A stretch of 58,900 nt of DNA from the NCBI GenBank assembly GCA_947177135.1, contig CAMWTI010000002.1:1-58900 (forward strand). Direction: 5' to 3'. Origin of the DNA: an uncultured Porphyromonadaceae bacterium (lineage in GTDB: Bacteria; Bacteroidota; Bacteroidia; Bacteroidales; Muribaculaceae). Both the position numbers and the translations under genes were made by a program. Below, piece by piece: positions 1 to 8,474 of the stretch. The notes below the pieces were generated by a model. It searched no databases. It was given only the letters and a program-made list of their open reading frames with translations, and had not been told where the DNA came from. Every line of letters begins with the position of its first letter. Position 1 is the first letter of the stretch.

Positions 1-216
<216 letters not shown>

Positions 217-726
217 TTACGGTTTTGTGAAGGTTCTTCCGCTGTCCTTTCCGGTAGCAATTTGCTCACCGCAGATACCGGTTTCGATATCGGCCTCCTC
301 TTCAGTTCCGTCGGAATAACGGATAATGCCCTTTTTCTTGGGAGCGAAGAAGACTTTGGCGATGACGTAAAGCACCAGACCGGCAAGAAGGAGGAGCGTG
401 GCCCACATGGCAAGGAAAAACGCAATGTTGGTGAGCACGATCAGATAGACGCAGTAGCCGATGCGGCCGCCCCATCCGCTGAAAGCCTTGATGGAGTCCA
501 GACTCACATAGATCACCCATCCGAAAATGGCGGCAAGGCCGACTCCGGCAATGATGTTGAGCGCCGTTTCGTTTACGCTACACATCTGGCAGACAAACAC
601 CAGAAGGCTGAAGGCTACTGAAGCGATGAACGCCGTGCAGATGGAGCTGCCTGTGTGTGATTCGTGTGTGGGGTTGACACGCCGGAATATGGCGTTGTCC
701 ATCTTGTCGAGAAAATTAAGTTGCAT
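217..726 (-). CDS. Small polytopic membrane protein, function unknown
   Basis: This is a 169-residue protein that I do not recognise as a named family. The sequence shows a short hydrophilic N-terminus, hydrophobic spans at roughly residues 26-48, 55-79 and 88-127 (the last probably two helices), and a charged, probably cytoplasmic tail after the KKK at about 130. It is the last gene of a minus-strand run of four exported or membrane proteins, 29 bp after the BACON/LamG lipoprotein, so it is probably co-transcribed with them. The real-gene call rests on the continuous frame, membrane topology and operon position. Role is unknown. Confidence 0.65.
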   Translation of the reverse strand: MQLNFLDKMDNAIFRRVNPTHESHTGSSICTAFIASVAFSLLVFVCQMCSVNETALNIIAGVGLAAIFGWVIYVSLDSIKAFSGWGGRIGYCVYLIVLTNIAFFLAMWATLLLLAGLVLYVIAKVFFAPKKKGIIRYSDGTEEEADIETGICGEQIATGKDSGRTFTKP

Positions 727-755
727 ATTACCTGGTTTAGAGGTTTAAATCAATT

Positions 756-2384
756 TTATTGGCGGGCGTTGTAGATCTCCTTCACTTCGTCGGGAGTGAG
801 GATGCGGGTATCGTACATGCGGAAATTGTCAATGGTCATCGACGGGACTTCAAGCCGGCCGGCAATCTCGCATTCACCGCCGATCACAAACGCCTTGGTC
901 ATGTTGCTTTCTCCCAGATTGGAGGTCAGATCCTCGTTGGTCACGCCCACCTTGCGGCCGTCGACATAGAGAGTCTTGGTCCAGTCAGTGTAGCGGCTCT
1001 CATAGTCGGCAGTTATGACAATGTGATGCCAGTTGTTGTCGGCGATGTTGGGATGGCTGAAATAATGGCTCGGAGTGTTGTATTGATAGCGGTTTTCATA
1101 ATCGCTGGCAATGAATCCGAGCTTTCCGCCGTTCATGCTGAGAGTGAACCGGTTGCAATTGTCGGACGACGGCGAGTAGAAAATCAGGCCGTCACTCAGA
1201 TCCTTGACCCAGAAGCTAACGGAGAAAAGCTTGCTGTGTATCAGATTGTAGGGGATATGCACTCCGCTTTTATACGTCTTCGAGAATTTGATGCCCTGGC
1301 CGTTCACGCCGTCGACATACTGCGGCGCGTTCTCCTCATAACCGTGATAGTCATTGGCCGAGTCATCGCAGTTGCCGTCAAACTGGTAGTAGGCACACAG
1401 GCCCATCTTCACGACCACGTCGCCGGGATTCACTCCAGGATCGTCGCCGCCACCGGAGTTGCCGCCGTTGTTGACGTTGGCGGTCACGAGCACACTCTGG
1501 TCCCTGATTCCGTCAGAGATCACAAAAGTGCCCATATATTCTCCCTGGATGCTTGCACGGTCAAGAGTCACGACAACGGTCGTGGCCCCGCCGGCAGGCA
1601 CAATGCCCTGCGACGGCGAGAGAGTCAGCTGATCGGGCACCTCGCGCGACGACCACGACAACATGGCCGAACCGGTGTTGCGTATGGTCAGCGACAGATT
1701 TCCGGCCGCTGTGCCGAAGTCGAGGCGGGAAGGCTCCACCACCATTTCGGAGGTGGCTCCCGCGGGCGACACGCTCACGCTCACAGGAAAATCATCGCCA
1801 AAGGCATGGATGTTGACAATTGCAGTGCGAGGCTCGGCCACATAGCTGCGGTCGACGGAAAAAGTGATGCTCTGAGTGCGTCCGGCATCGATGCTGCCGC
1901 TGATCTGCGACGCACTGAGCCAGGGGGTATATCCAAGGTCGAGACTCCAGTCGGCGGCCACGTTGCCGTTGTTGCGCACGGTGACGCTCATCGACGTCTG
2001 CATAGTGCCGAAGTTAAGCGACGACGGCGACACGGTGATGGCGGCGTTCTCGGCCTCGCGCTCGATGGTCATGTAGATCTCGGTTGTCAGACCGGCCTCG
2101 ATGTCGACATAGCGGGTGTCAGTGACATAACCGCTCTTCGACACCTGCACCTGATATGAATCAGGAATCAGGTCATTGAAGCGGAAAGCGCCGTCGATGC
2201 CGGTGACATAGCTGCGGCCAAGCGCAGGGATCGACACCGTCACGTTGCTGACGGGGTCATTGCCTTCATAGACCACTCCGGTCAGGGAGCCGCGTGTGTC
2301 TTTCGGCTCCTCGGTACAGGCCGTCACAGCCAGCATGGCCACAATACTCATCAAAAATGATAACAGAGTTTTGATAATCTTCAT
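756..2384 (-). CDS. Surface lipoprotein with carboxypeptidase-regulatory-like, BACON-like and LamG-like domains
   Basis: This is a 542-residue SPII lipoprotein: the N-terminal hydrophobic segment ends in the lipobox VTAC with Cys23. Residues 32-108 form a carboxypeptidase-regulatory-like beta domain (GxVyegndPvsnVtV pattern). Two BACON/ASH-like repeats follow at about 115-206 and 213-303, each with a vxPssLdFGt core. A Gly/Asp/Asn linker (305-322) leads to a LamG/concanavalin-like C-terminal domain (about 328-540, with the typical FSVSFWVKD and NNWHHIVITAD strands). In Bacteroidales such proteins are commonly exposed on the outer membrane and bind glycans or other surface ligands. No catalytic residues are recognised, so binding is the safest inference. 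It is third in the minus-strand envelope operon, 30 bp after the preceding gene. Confidence 0.85.
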   Translation of the reverse strand: MKIIKTLLSFLMSIVAMLAVTACTEEPKDTRGSLTGVVYEGNDPVSNVTVSIPALGRSYVTGIDGAFRFNDLIPDSYQVQVSKSGYVTDTRYVDIEAGLTTEIYMTIEREAENAAITVSPSSLNFGTMQTSMSVTVRNNGNVAADWSLDLGYTPWLSASQISGSIDAGRTQSITFSVDRSYVAEPRTAIVNIHAFGDDFPVSVSVSPAGATSEMVVEPSRLDFGTAAGNLSLTIRNTGSAMLSWSSREVPDQLTLSPSQGIVPAGGATTVVVTLDRASIQGEYMGTFVISDGIRDQSVLVTANVNNGGNSGGGDDPGVNPGDVVVKMGLCAYYQFDGNCDDSANDYHGYEENAPQYVDGVNGQGIKFSKTYKSGVHIPYNLIHSKLFSVSFWVKDLSDGLIFYSPSSDNCNRFTLSMNGGKLGFIASDYENRYQYNTPSHYFSHPNIADNNWHHIVITADYESRYTDWTKTLYVDGRKVGVTNEDLTSNLGESNMTKAFVIGGECEIAGRLEVPSMTIDNFRMYDTRILTPDEVKEIYNARQ

Positions 2385-2414
2385 AAAAAATTGGTTAGAA
2401 GTTAAAGCTTGTTT

Positions 2415-3308
2415 TCAGAAGTCGATCGAAAAAGCCAGTCCGGCACCAGGCGTGCCGCATGGATCAGACATCGGCACCGGAGCGAGCGAGAACGACGCGA
2501 TCTTGCCGCGGCTCACCTTAACCTGCCGGCGTCCGGGAGCCACTGCGGCGTCAATGAGGTTATAGACATAGAGCGCGGCACCGACGCCGATGCAGACGTT
2601 GCGCACGTTGCGCCAGTCGGTGGAGCGCTTGTTATAGAAGTCGAAATCACGCGGATACTCAATGCACTTGTTGGCATAGGAACTTCGCAGCGCCTCGGCG
2701 GCGACGATTCCCGCGCCACAGACCACCGCTCCGCCCATGATCAGACCGCCCTTCACGTTGGATCCTTTATAAAACTGTCCGGCACCGGGGATCAATGACA
2801 TGAACACCGGACCGCCGCCATAGCGCGAGGTCAGGGTGATGCGGTCGGCATAACTTCCGCCGGCCGCATTCTGATCATTTACCGTATAGAGCTGTGTGAC
2901 AGTATATACGCCATTAGCCCGCTCCCAATATTCATCGACCACGCGGGTGGTCAGAGTGATCTGCTTGCCGCGCTCCGTACACTGCATTGAATACGACTGT
3001 GACGTCGTCGAAGAGCGCGATCCGCCCGAGGCGCGCGATGCGGTCTTGTCGACGCTCACCGTGCTGGTGATCTCCAGACCGCGCTCATGTTCAAGCTTGG
3101 CCGTGAGATTCACAAGCGCCCTCTGGCGAGCTTCGTCGAGAGTGGCTCCACGCCCTTGGGCCGAAACAAACACGTAGCCGGGCGATTTCGCCGACGGCAC
3201 AGACGAAACCATCCATCGGGGCTTAAGCCCGTCGGATTTTTCGGCCGCCAGACACACAGCCGAAGCCGCGATCAGGAAGATACAGATCGATAGTAGGTTA
3301 CGCAACAT
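2415..3308 (-). CDS. Exported LPP20-like protein with C-terminal hydrophobic domain
   Basis: This 297-residue protein has a cleavable signal peptide (to about residue 22, ...CLAAEK). Residues 45-165 resemble the LPP20/FlgP-type fold: a yvsaqGrGatldeAr motif followed by strands rich in T and V, as in the gene just upstream. The C-terminal part contains SLIPGAGQFYKGSNVKGG and two hydrophobic segments (about 180-205 and 235-255), a layout seen in Bacteroidetes DUF5683-like envelope proteins. It starts 12 bp after the upstream LPP20 lipoprotein, so the two are surely co-expressed and may form a complex. Molecular function is unknown; the family names are recalled by pattern, not from a search. 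Confidence 0.75.
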   Translation of the reverse strand: MLRNLLSICIFLIAASAVCLAAEKSDGLKPRWMVSSVPSAKSPGYVFVSAQGRGATLDEARQRALVNLTAKLEHERGLEITSTVSVDKTASRASGGSRSSTTSQSYSMQCTERGKQITLTTRVVDEYWERANGVYTVTQLYTVNDQNAAGGSYADRITLTSRYGGGPVFMSLIPGAGQFYKGSNVKGGLIMGGAVVCGAGIVAAEALRSSYANKCIEYPRDFDFYNKRSTDWRNVRNVCIGVGAALYVYNLIDAAVAPGRRQVKVSRGKIASFSLAPVPMSDPCGTPGAGLAFSIDF

Positions 3309-3320
3309 CGCTCCCGGTCA

Positions 3321-3965
3321 TTATCTGCTACCGTTCTGTCGACTTTGACGCAAAGCTCTCAGCTCGTCGGCATAACTGCTGCGGAACTGATCGGCATTGA
3401 ATTCCACATTCTGACGCTCGTCGTCAGACAACACAGTGGCGCCGATCACCTTCTCGACCTCTTCGGAGGGAACGCTGATGCAGACAGCACACTCATAAGT
3501 GCCGTCGCCAAGCCGATAACGCTTGGAGCAAATGATGCGGCAATTCTCGAGAGTCTGCTCGGCCATGGAGCCTACATCCTGCTTGATATCTGCCTCCGAG
3601 GCCGTGCGGCCGTTTGATTTGACCTTGGCTCTGTAGCCCTTCATCACACTCAGAGTCAATGACTCGATCTGGGAAGCCATCTCGGCTTTGGCAAAAAGCA
3701 CGGCCTGCTGGCGGGCAAAGTCCCTGTCTTCGTCGACAGCCGACGCATAGGCGCGCCATTCCGACGCCGGCGCGTCGATGGCCATTTGTTCGCATTCGTC
3801 GATCTGCTCTTCAACTTTTGTCACCATACGTGTGCCGGTGTTGCCGGCGCCAGTGTAGTCTGGATAGGAAGCCACAGGTACTTTTTTTGAAGAACCGCAT
3901 GAGCAAACAGCTGTAGCCAACAATCCGAAAGCAACCGCTACTGTGATAACAGAAAATGATTTCAT
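3321..3965 (-). CDS. LPP20-family lipoprotein
   Basis: A 214-residue putative lipoprotein: the hydrophobic leader ends at VCSC followed by GSSKK, a typical Bacteroidota lipobox and sorting region. The body (about 60-190) has the LPP20 pattern: EWRAYASAVDEDRDFARQQA, with Ala-rich helices that process successive A/E residues, then a Cys-containing CRIICSKRYRLGDGTYEC stretch and the conserved CISV strand. LPP20-like proteins are small envelope proteins of mostly unknown role. It is the first gene of the minus-strand operon, about 80 bp from the predicted transcription start at 4046, which lies inside the inverted-repeat-flanked segment. Confidence 0.8.
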   Translation of the reverse strand: MKSFSVITVAVAFGLLATAVCSCGSSKKVPVASYPDYTGAGNTGTRMVTKVEEQIDECEQMAIDAPASEWRAYASAVDEDRDFARQQAVLFAKAEMASQIESLTLSVMKGYRAKVKSNGRTASEADIKQDVGSMAEQTLENCRIICSKRYRLGDGTYECAVCISVPSEEVEKVIGATVLSDDERQNVEFNADQFRSSYADELRALRQSRQNGSR

Positions 3966-4022
3966 CTAAATTTGTTATTAAATGTGTGGTTATAACGCTA
4001 CTTTAACACAATGGTGCTTATA

Positions 4023-4179
4023 ATCTCTTAGCCAGAGAGTGTATGTCCGGTGCAAATTTATGAAAAAAACGCAAATTCCTAAAATTTTAACGAAAAAATG
4101 TGCGATTTATATCCGACTCTCTTTTTATGTGGTTAGCAATCAGCGATTTGCTTCTGGAAATGATCTCTGGCTAAGAGAT
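4023..4179. repeat. Perfect 16-bp inverted repeat flanking a 125-bp promoter-bearing spacer
   Basis: The left arm at 4023-4038 (ATCTCTTAGCCAGAGA) is matched without mismatch by its reverse complement at 4164-4179. The spacer is AT-rich and holds the predicted promoter of the minus-strand lipoprotein operon (4053-4084). The predicted manC promoter lies outside, to the right. Phase-variable promoters in Bacteroidales commonly sit between inverted repeats of this size; no invertase gene is present in the window. The 398-bp gap between the divergent genes holds nothing else that I recognise, and the open frame at 4039-4371 is not a convincing gene. Confidence 0.6.
4053..4084 (-). promoter_or_regulatory. 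Predicted promoter of the envelope lipoprotein operon
   Basis: On the minus strand TAAATTTG (4060-4053) matches the Bacteroidetes -7 consensus TAnnTTTG. Twenty bases upstream lies TTTT (4084-4081), one base from the -33 TTTG. The start point would be near 4046, giving an 80-nt leader. The promoter is inside the inverted-repeat-bounded segment. Confidence 0.5.
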
Positions 4180-4286
4180 ATGCATTATTTTGTATGTCAG
4201 AAAAGAAGCTCCGGACGCTTCAACGAAGGCAAAATTGATTGCGCACAGAGCCTGCAGGGAGATCACTTCCGACAGCAGAGAGCGAA

Positions 4287-4318
4287 TTTGGTAAAGTGGG
4301 ATTTTTTAAGTAATTTAG
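4287..4318 (+). promoter_or_regulatory. Predicted promoter of manC
   Basis: TTTG (4287-4290), a 20-bp spacer and TAATTTAG (4311-4318) match the Bacteroidetes -33/-7 pattern with one mismatch in the -7 element. The promoter is about 45 bp before the manC ATG. Confidence 0.55.
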
Positions 4319-4363
4319 CGCCGCAAACAAACACAAAAACGAAAACACCCATTACCATTTACC

Positions 4364-5449
4364 ATGGATAATTTTCACCGATATTGCGTTATTATGTGTG
4401 GAGGCGTCGGTTCCCGCTTCTGGCCATCAAGCCGCGCTTTCCGCCCAAAACAATTCATAGATTTTTTCGGCACCGGTCACTCGCTGTTGCAGATGACCTA
4501 TGAGCGTATGCTCGCATTTGTGCCTTCCGACCATATATTCCTGATCACCAACGCAGACTATGCCGACATAATACATGAACAGCTGCCTGACGTCGCAAAC
4601 GACCGCCTGTTGCTCGAACCTGCGCGACGAAACACCGCGCCATGTATAGCCTGGGCCACACACCACATCAAAGCCATTGACCCGGAAGCATCAATGATCG
4701 TGACCCCGGCCGACCACATGATCACCCGTGAAGCTGAATTTCAGCGTTCGCTGAACGCCGCGTTCGACTATGTGGAGCAGAACGAGGTGCTGCTAACCCT
4801 CGGCATTACCCCGCACTGCCCGGAAACAGGATATGGCTACATACAGATGGGCCGCCACATCGCCGACGACTTCCATCAGGTCAAAACCTTTACTGAAAAG
4901 CCCAACGCGGAACTGGCCAACGTGTTTTTGCAGACTGGCGAATTTCTGTGGAATTCGGGCATTTTCCTCTGGACTGCCGATGCCCTGCTGAAAGCACTGG
5001 CACAGCATGTGCCCGACATAGCCCAACGTTTCGATTCCGGACTCGGTTTATACGGCACGGAGGCCGAAACCGATTTTATCAACCGCGAATTCGCAGCATG
5101 CCCAGGGGTGTCGATCGACTGCGCGCTCATGGAGAAGGCCCGCAACGTGGTGGTGGAGCGCGTCGGATTCGGATGGAGCGATCTCGGCACATGGGGATCA
5201 CTGCGCGACAATTCACCACAAAGCAGCGACGGAAACGTGAATCACGGATGCCACCTGCTGACCTACGACACCACCGGCTCGATATTCAAAGTGGCCGACA
5301 ACAACAAACTGGTGGTCGTGGACGGTCTGAAAGACTATGTGGTGGCCGATGCCGGCGACGTGTTGCTGATATGTCCGCTGGCCAATGAACAACTTATAAA
5401 ACAATATGTCAATGATGTCAAGCAGCGGCTTGGCAATAAATATATCTGA
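4364..5449 (+). CDS. manC: Mannose-1-phosphate guanylyltransferase
   Basis: It makes GDP-mannose from GTP and mannose-1-phosphate in the cytoplasm, supplying mannose and GDP-fucose for surface glycans and capsule. The 361-residue length fits the single-domain form without a C-terminal isomerase. The nucleotidyltransferase signature CGGVGSRFWP (residues 12-21), followed by PKQF, is present near the N-terminus. The LTLGITPHCPETGYGYIQMG substrate-binding stretch and FTEKP lie in the middle, followed by WNSGIFLW and GWSDLGTWGS, all hallmarks of the family. The gene begins after a good promoter. Its stop overlaps the next start by one base (TGATG), so it is translationally coupled to the YfhO-like gene. 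Confidence 0.95.
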   Translation: MDNFHRYCVIMCGGVGSRFWPSSRAFRPKQFIDFFGTGHSLLQMTYERMLAFVPSDHIFLITNADYADIIHEQLPDVANDRLLLEPARRNTAPCIAWATHHIKAIDPEASMIVTPADHMITREAEFQRSLNAAFDYVEQNEVLLTLGITPHCPETGYGYIQMGRHIADDFHQVKTFTEKPNAELANVFLQTGEFLWNSGIFLWTADALLKALAQHVPDIAQRFDSGLGLYGTEAETDFINREFAACPGVSIDCALMEKARNVVVERVGFGWSDLGTWGSLRDNSPQSSDGNVNHGCHLLTYDTTGSIFKVADNNKLVVVDGLKDYVVADAGDVLLICPLANEQLIKQYVNDVKQRLGNKYI

Positions 5450-7965
5450 TGAAGAGCTTTCTGAAACGTCACTCCGTGTGGGGGACGATAGTATCTCTGG
5501 CGATAATCGCTATCGTGGCGTTCGCCTATTTCTATCCCGACGCATCGGCCGGACGCGTGCTGAACCAGCCCGATATGCTCCAGGGCATGGCCATCGGACA
5601 GGAAACAAAGGCCTATGCCGAAGCAACAGGCCACACGTCCTACTGGACCAACTCGCTGTTCGGCGGCATGCCGACCTTCCAGATCTCTCCCTCCTACCCG
5701 TCCACCCGGCTGTTCAGCTGGATCACCACGGTCTATGGCCTTGGACTGCCGGCGCCGTCCAACCTGCTGGCCATGATGATGATCGGCATGTTCATACTGC
5801 TGTCGGCCATGCGATGCCGCTGGCCTCTGGCTCTGCTCGGATCTGTGGCATGGGCATTCTCATCATACTTCATCATCATTATCGGCGCAGGCCACATATG
5901 GAAATTCGTAGCCCTGTCATACGTGCCGCCGACAATAGCCGGCCTGGTGCTTATCTATCGCGGCAAGCGGCTGCTTGGAGCCGGAACTGCATCGCTGGCC
6001 ATGATGATGCAGATAGCCAGCAACCATGTGCAGATGAGCTATTATTTCGCCTGGGTCATGGCCGGATTCGTGATCGCATACGGCATAGAGGCCTGGCGGT
6101 CACGACAGATGAAAAAATGGGCTGTCGGCACCGCAGTGCTCGCCGGCTCCATGCTTCTGGCCGCAGGAGCGAATCTGCCGAACCTCTACAACACCTATGA
6201 ATATTCAAAGCAGACCATTCGCGGACGCCACTCCGAACTGACCCCGCTCCACCCTGCGGCAGCCGGCGACACCTCCTCGGGACTCGACCGCTCATATATC
6301 ACACAGTATTCCTATGAGCCGGCCGAAACGTTCACCTTTCTGATTCCAAACGTGAAGGGCGGAACATCGTCGGCATCGCTGGCATCGACCGACGCCGGCA
6401 AAGAACTGATGCGCGCCGACCGCAGCGGGCAGATGACCCTGCTGCAGATTTTCTCTCAATATTTCGGCGGAGAGGAGGGCACCTCCGGACCCGTGTATGC
6501 CGGAGCCATCATCGTCGCACTGTTCGTGTTCGGCGCCATAGTCGTGCGCGGCCCGCTGAAGTGGGCGCTGCTGATTCTGACAGCACTCTCCATCTTGCTG
6601 TCATGGGGGCGCCACATGATGTGGTTCACCGACCTGTTTATCGACTGGATACCTATGTATAACCGATTCCGAACGGTGGAGAGCATACTGGTCATCGCCG
6701 AATTCACAATGCCGCTGCTTGCCGTGCTCGGCCTGCGCGAACTGTTTGCCGCCACAACGGCCGACAAACGCAAAGCGATGCTCAGACCGCTGGCATGGAG
6801 TTTCGGCATCTGTCTGGCCTTCTGTCTGCTGGCGGTGATCTGGCCCGGACTTTACGGTCAGGCCGTCATGAGCAAGGGAGACATGCGCATGATCAGCCTC
6901 TACACCGATGCCGGCGCATTGCCGGCCGGCTTCTCGCTAACGCAGGTTCCGGAAGTGGCCAATGCGGTTGAAAGCATCAGGCTGCAGATGGTAAGCTCTG
7001 ACGCTCTGCGCTCGATGCTCTTCATCGGCATGGCGCTGATAACGCTGCTGGCGTTCATAAAAAACAAAATCAGCGCGGCAGTGACAGTGGCGATTGTCGG
7101 GGTAGCCGCCATGACCGACCTCTATGGCGCCGACAAGCGATATCTCAACTCAGAGTCATTTTCCGAACCGCGGCAGTCCGGCACATTCATCCCCAGCGCA
7201 GCCGACCGGGCCATTCTGACCGACACCGATCCACATTACCGCGTGCTCGATGTGGCGCAGTTCAGCGCGGCGGCGCCCTCGTTTTTCCACAAAAGCATCG
7301 GCGGATACCATGCGGCCAAACTCACGCGCTATCAGGACCTGATCGAACGCCAGATCATTCCGGGACTCCAGTCGGGAAATCTCAACGCGATCAACATGCT
7401 CAACGCGAAATATATAATCACCGACCCCAACGCGGCGCCGGTTCTCAATGAAAGCGCGCTCGGCAATGCATGGTTTGTCGGTAACGTCAGATATGTGGAC
7501 TCGGCCGATGACGAAATGGCCGCGCTCGACGTGATAGACCCGGCTGCAGAAGCGGTAGCGTCCCGGGAGTTCGCCGAAATGTTAGGCACCGGAACTCAGG
7601 CTGACTCCACCGATGTGATCACCCTGACCGACTATGCCCCCGACCGGCTGACATACCGTTCACGCAGCGCGTCAGGCGGCGTGGCGGTGTTCTCCGAAAT
7701 TTACTTCCCCTGGGGCTGGAAAGCCACTGTCGACGGCGAGGAAACGCCTGTAGCCCGCGTGAACTACGTGCTTCGTGCAATGCGCCTGCCGGCCGGCGAA
7801 CACGACGTTGTGATGACTTTTGATCCGCGTTCGATCCACGTGACTGATGCCATGGCCACCGCTTCGGCCGGTCTCATCTATCTTATCATGATCTCGGGCT
7901 GCGCGGGCGCCGCAATCTGTCATCGCCGGCGCGCCCGCAAGCTGACGGAGGAGAAAAAGTGCTGA
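5449..7965 (+). CDS. YfhO-family polytopic membrane protein
   Basis: An 838-residue integral membrane protein matching the YfhO family found widely in Bacteroidota. It has many hydrophobic segments between residues 10 and 590 (for example around 105-175 and 350-460), then a soluble region of about 190 residues (590-800) and a final helix near 805-828. YfhO proteins are distant relatives of GT-C glycosyltransferases and in Gram-positives are linked to lipid-linked sugar transfer; the substrate here is unknown. The motif FGGMPTFQI near the N-terminus and the acidic loop before it are typical of the Bacteroidota members. Coupling to manC suggests a role in envelope glycan assembly, which is inference. 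Confidence 0.85.
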   Translation: MKSFLKRHSVWGTIVSLAIIAIVAFAYFYPDASAGRVLNQPDMLQGMAIGQETKAYAEATGHTSYWTNSLFGGMPTFQISPSYPSTRLFSWITTVYGLGLPAPSNLLAMMMIGMFILLSAMRCRWPLALLGSVAWAFSSYFIIIIGAGHIWKFVALSYVPPTIAGLVLIYRGKRLLGAGTASLAMMMQIASNHVQMSYYFAWVMAGFVIAYGIEAWRSRQMKKWAVGTAVLAGSMLLAAGANLPNLYNTYEYSKQTIRGRHSELTPLHPAAAGDTSSGLDRSYITQYSYEPAETFTFLIPNVKGGTSSASLASTDAGKELMRADRSGQMTLLQIFSQYFGGEEGTSGPVYAGAIIVALFVFGAIVVRGPLKWALLILTALSILLSWGRHMMWFTDLFIDWIPMYNRFRTVESILVIAEFTMPLLAVLGLRELFAATTADKRKAMLRPLAWSFGICLAFCLLAVIWPGLYGQAVMSKGDMRMISLYTDAGALPAGFSLTQVPEVANAVESIRLQMVSSDALRSMLFIGMALITLLAFIKNKISAAVTVAIVGVAAMTDLYGADKRYLNSESFSEPRQSGTFIPSAADRAILTDTDPHYRVLDVAQFSAAAPSFFHKSIGGYHAAKLTRYQDLIERQIIPGLQSGNLNAINMLNAKYIITDPNAAPVLNESALGNAWFVGNVRYVDSADDEMAALDVIDPAAEAVASREFAEMLGTGTQADSTDVITLTDYAPDRLTYRSRSASGGVAVFSEIYFPWGWKATVDGEETPVARVNYVLRAMRLPAGEHDVVMTFDPRSIHVTDAMATASAGLIYLIMISGCAGAAICHRRRARKLTEEKKC

Positions 7966-8474
7966 TCCCGACACGGATTCTCGCTGCGCGTCTGCGCCGA
8001 TGGCGCACCGGACGCGGCTTTGGCGTGCACTCTCCATTCGCATATTATTTCATCACTCGCGTGCTGCGCGAGCGGTTGCCATATTATGATTTTGAGAGGC
8101 TTCCGGAAATAAGTAGCCGGCGGATCAGTGACCGCGACTCCAGAATGATCTATCGTCTCTCCGCCTTTTTCAGACCCGACACCGTCTATGTATCGGGCCG
8201 GCAATCCAACACGGCGCTCTCGATCGTGATGCTGGCCCATCCGTCGGCCAGAGCGGTCTCCTCGCCCGAAACTGCACAGATGGCCATATATGCCGGCTGC
8301 GACACAATGCCGGCGACAGCCAGGGAGGTGACAGTGGTTTTCAGCGCAGACTCCGCCGTGATGAGCGGCTTCAGGGCTTCGCTTTCCGAAGGGATGACGT
8401 TCTACAATTCAAAAATAGCCGTGGCGGTGATCCGCCACGGCCTTCCTCGACAAGAGTTCTGTCTTAAATTCTAA
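7959..8474 (+). CDS. Shortened SAM-methyltransferase-like protein
   Basis: A 171-residue protein starting at a GTG that overlaps the end of the YfhO gene by 7 bp. The N-terminal GRGFGVHSPFAYYFI and the final QEFCLKF resemble the two ends of a Bacteroidota class I methyltransferase family that I recall as about 250 residues long. The middle is much shorter. A weak remnant of the SAM-binding region may be VYVSGRQSNTALSIVMLAHP (about 68-87), but the glycine-rich loop is missing. It may therefore be a reduced, possibly non-enzymatic member. Its 3' end contains the terminator of the convergent efflux gene, and its stop codon directly abuts that gene's stop. Confidence 0.6.
   Translation: MLIPTRILAARLRRWRTGRGFGVHSPFAYYFITRVLRERLPYYDFERLPEISSRRISDRDSRMIYRLSAFFRPDTVYVSGRQSNTALSIVMLAHPSARAVSSPETAQMAIYAGCDTMPATAREVTVVFSADSAVMSGFRASLSEGMTFYNSKIAVAVIRHGLPRQEFCLKF
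8418..8441 (-). terminator. Intrinsic terminator of the efflux gene, inside the opposite gene
   Basis: Read on the minus strand, a perfect 10-bp stem (GCCGTGGCGG / CCGCCACGGC, loop of 4) is followed by TATTTTTG. It lies 34 bp past the stop of the efflux permease and within the last codons of the convergent methyltransferase-like gene. Confidence 0.75.

Noticed and set aside
759..2159. 466-codon frame antisense to the BACON/LamG lipoprotein
   Set aside because: Its length comes from codon bias of the real gene on the other strand; the protein is low-complexity Val/Ala/His-rich with no domain, while the minus strand encodes recognisable domains.
4039..4371. 110-codon plus-strand frame before manC
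   Set aside because: It overlaps both the inverted-repeat spacer and the manC promoter, has no family features and runs into the manC start.
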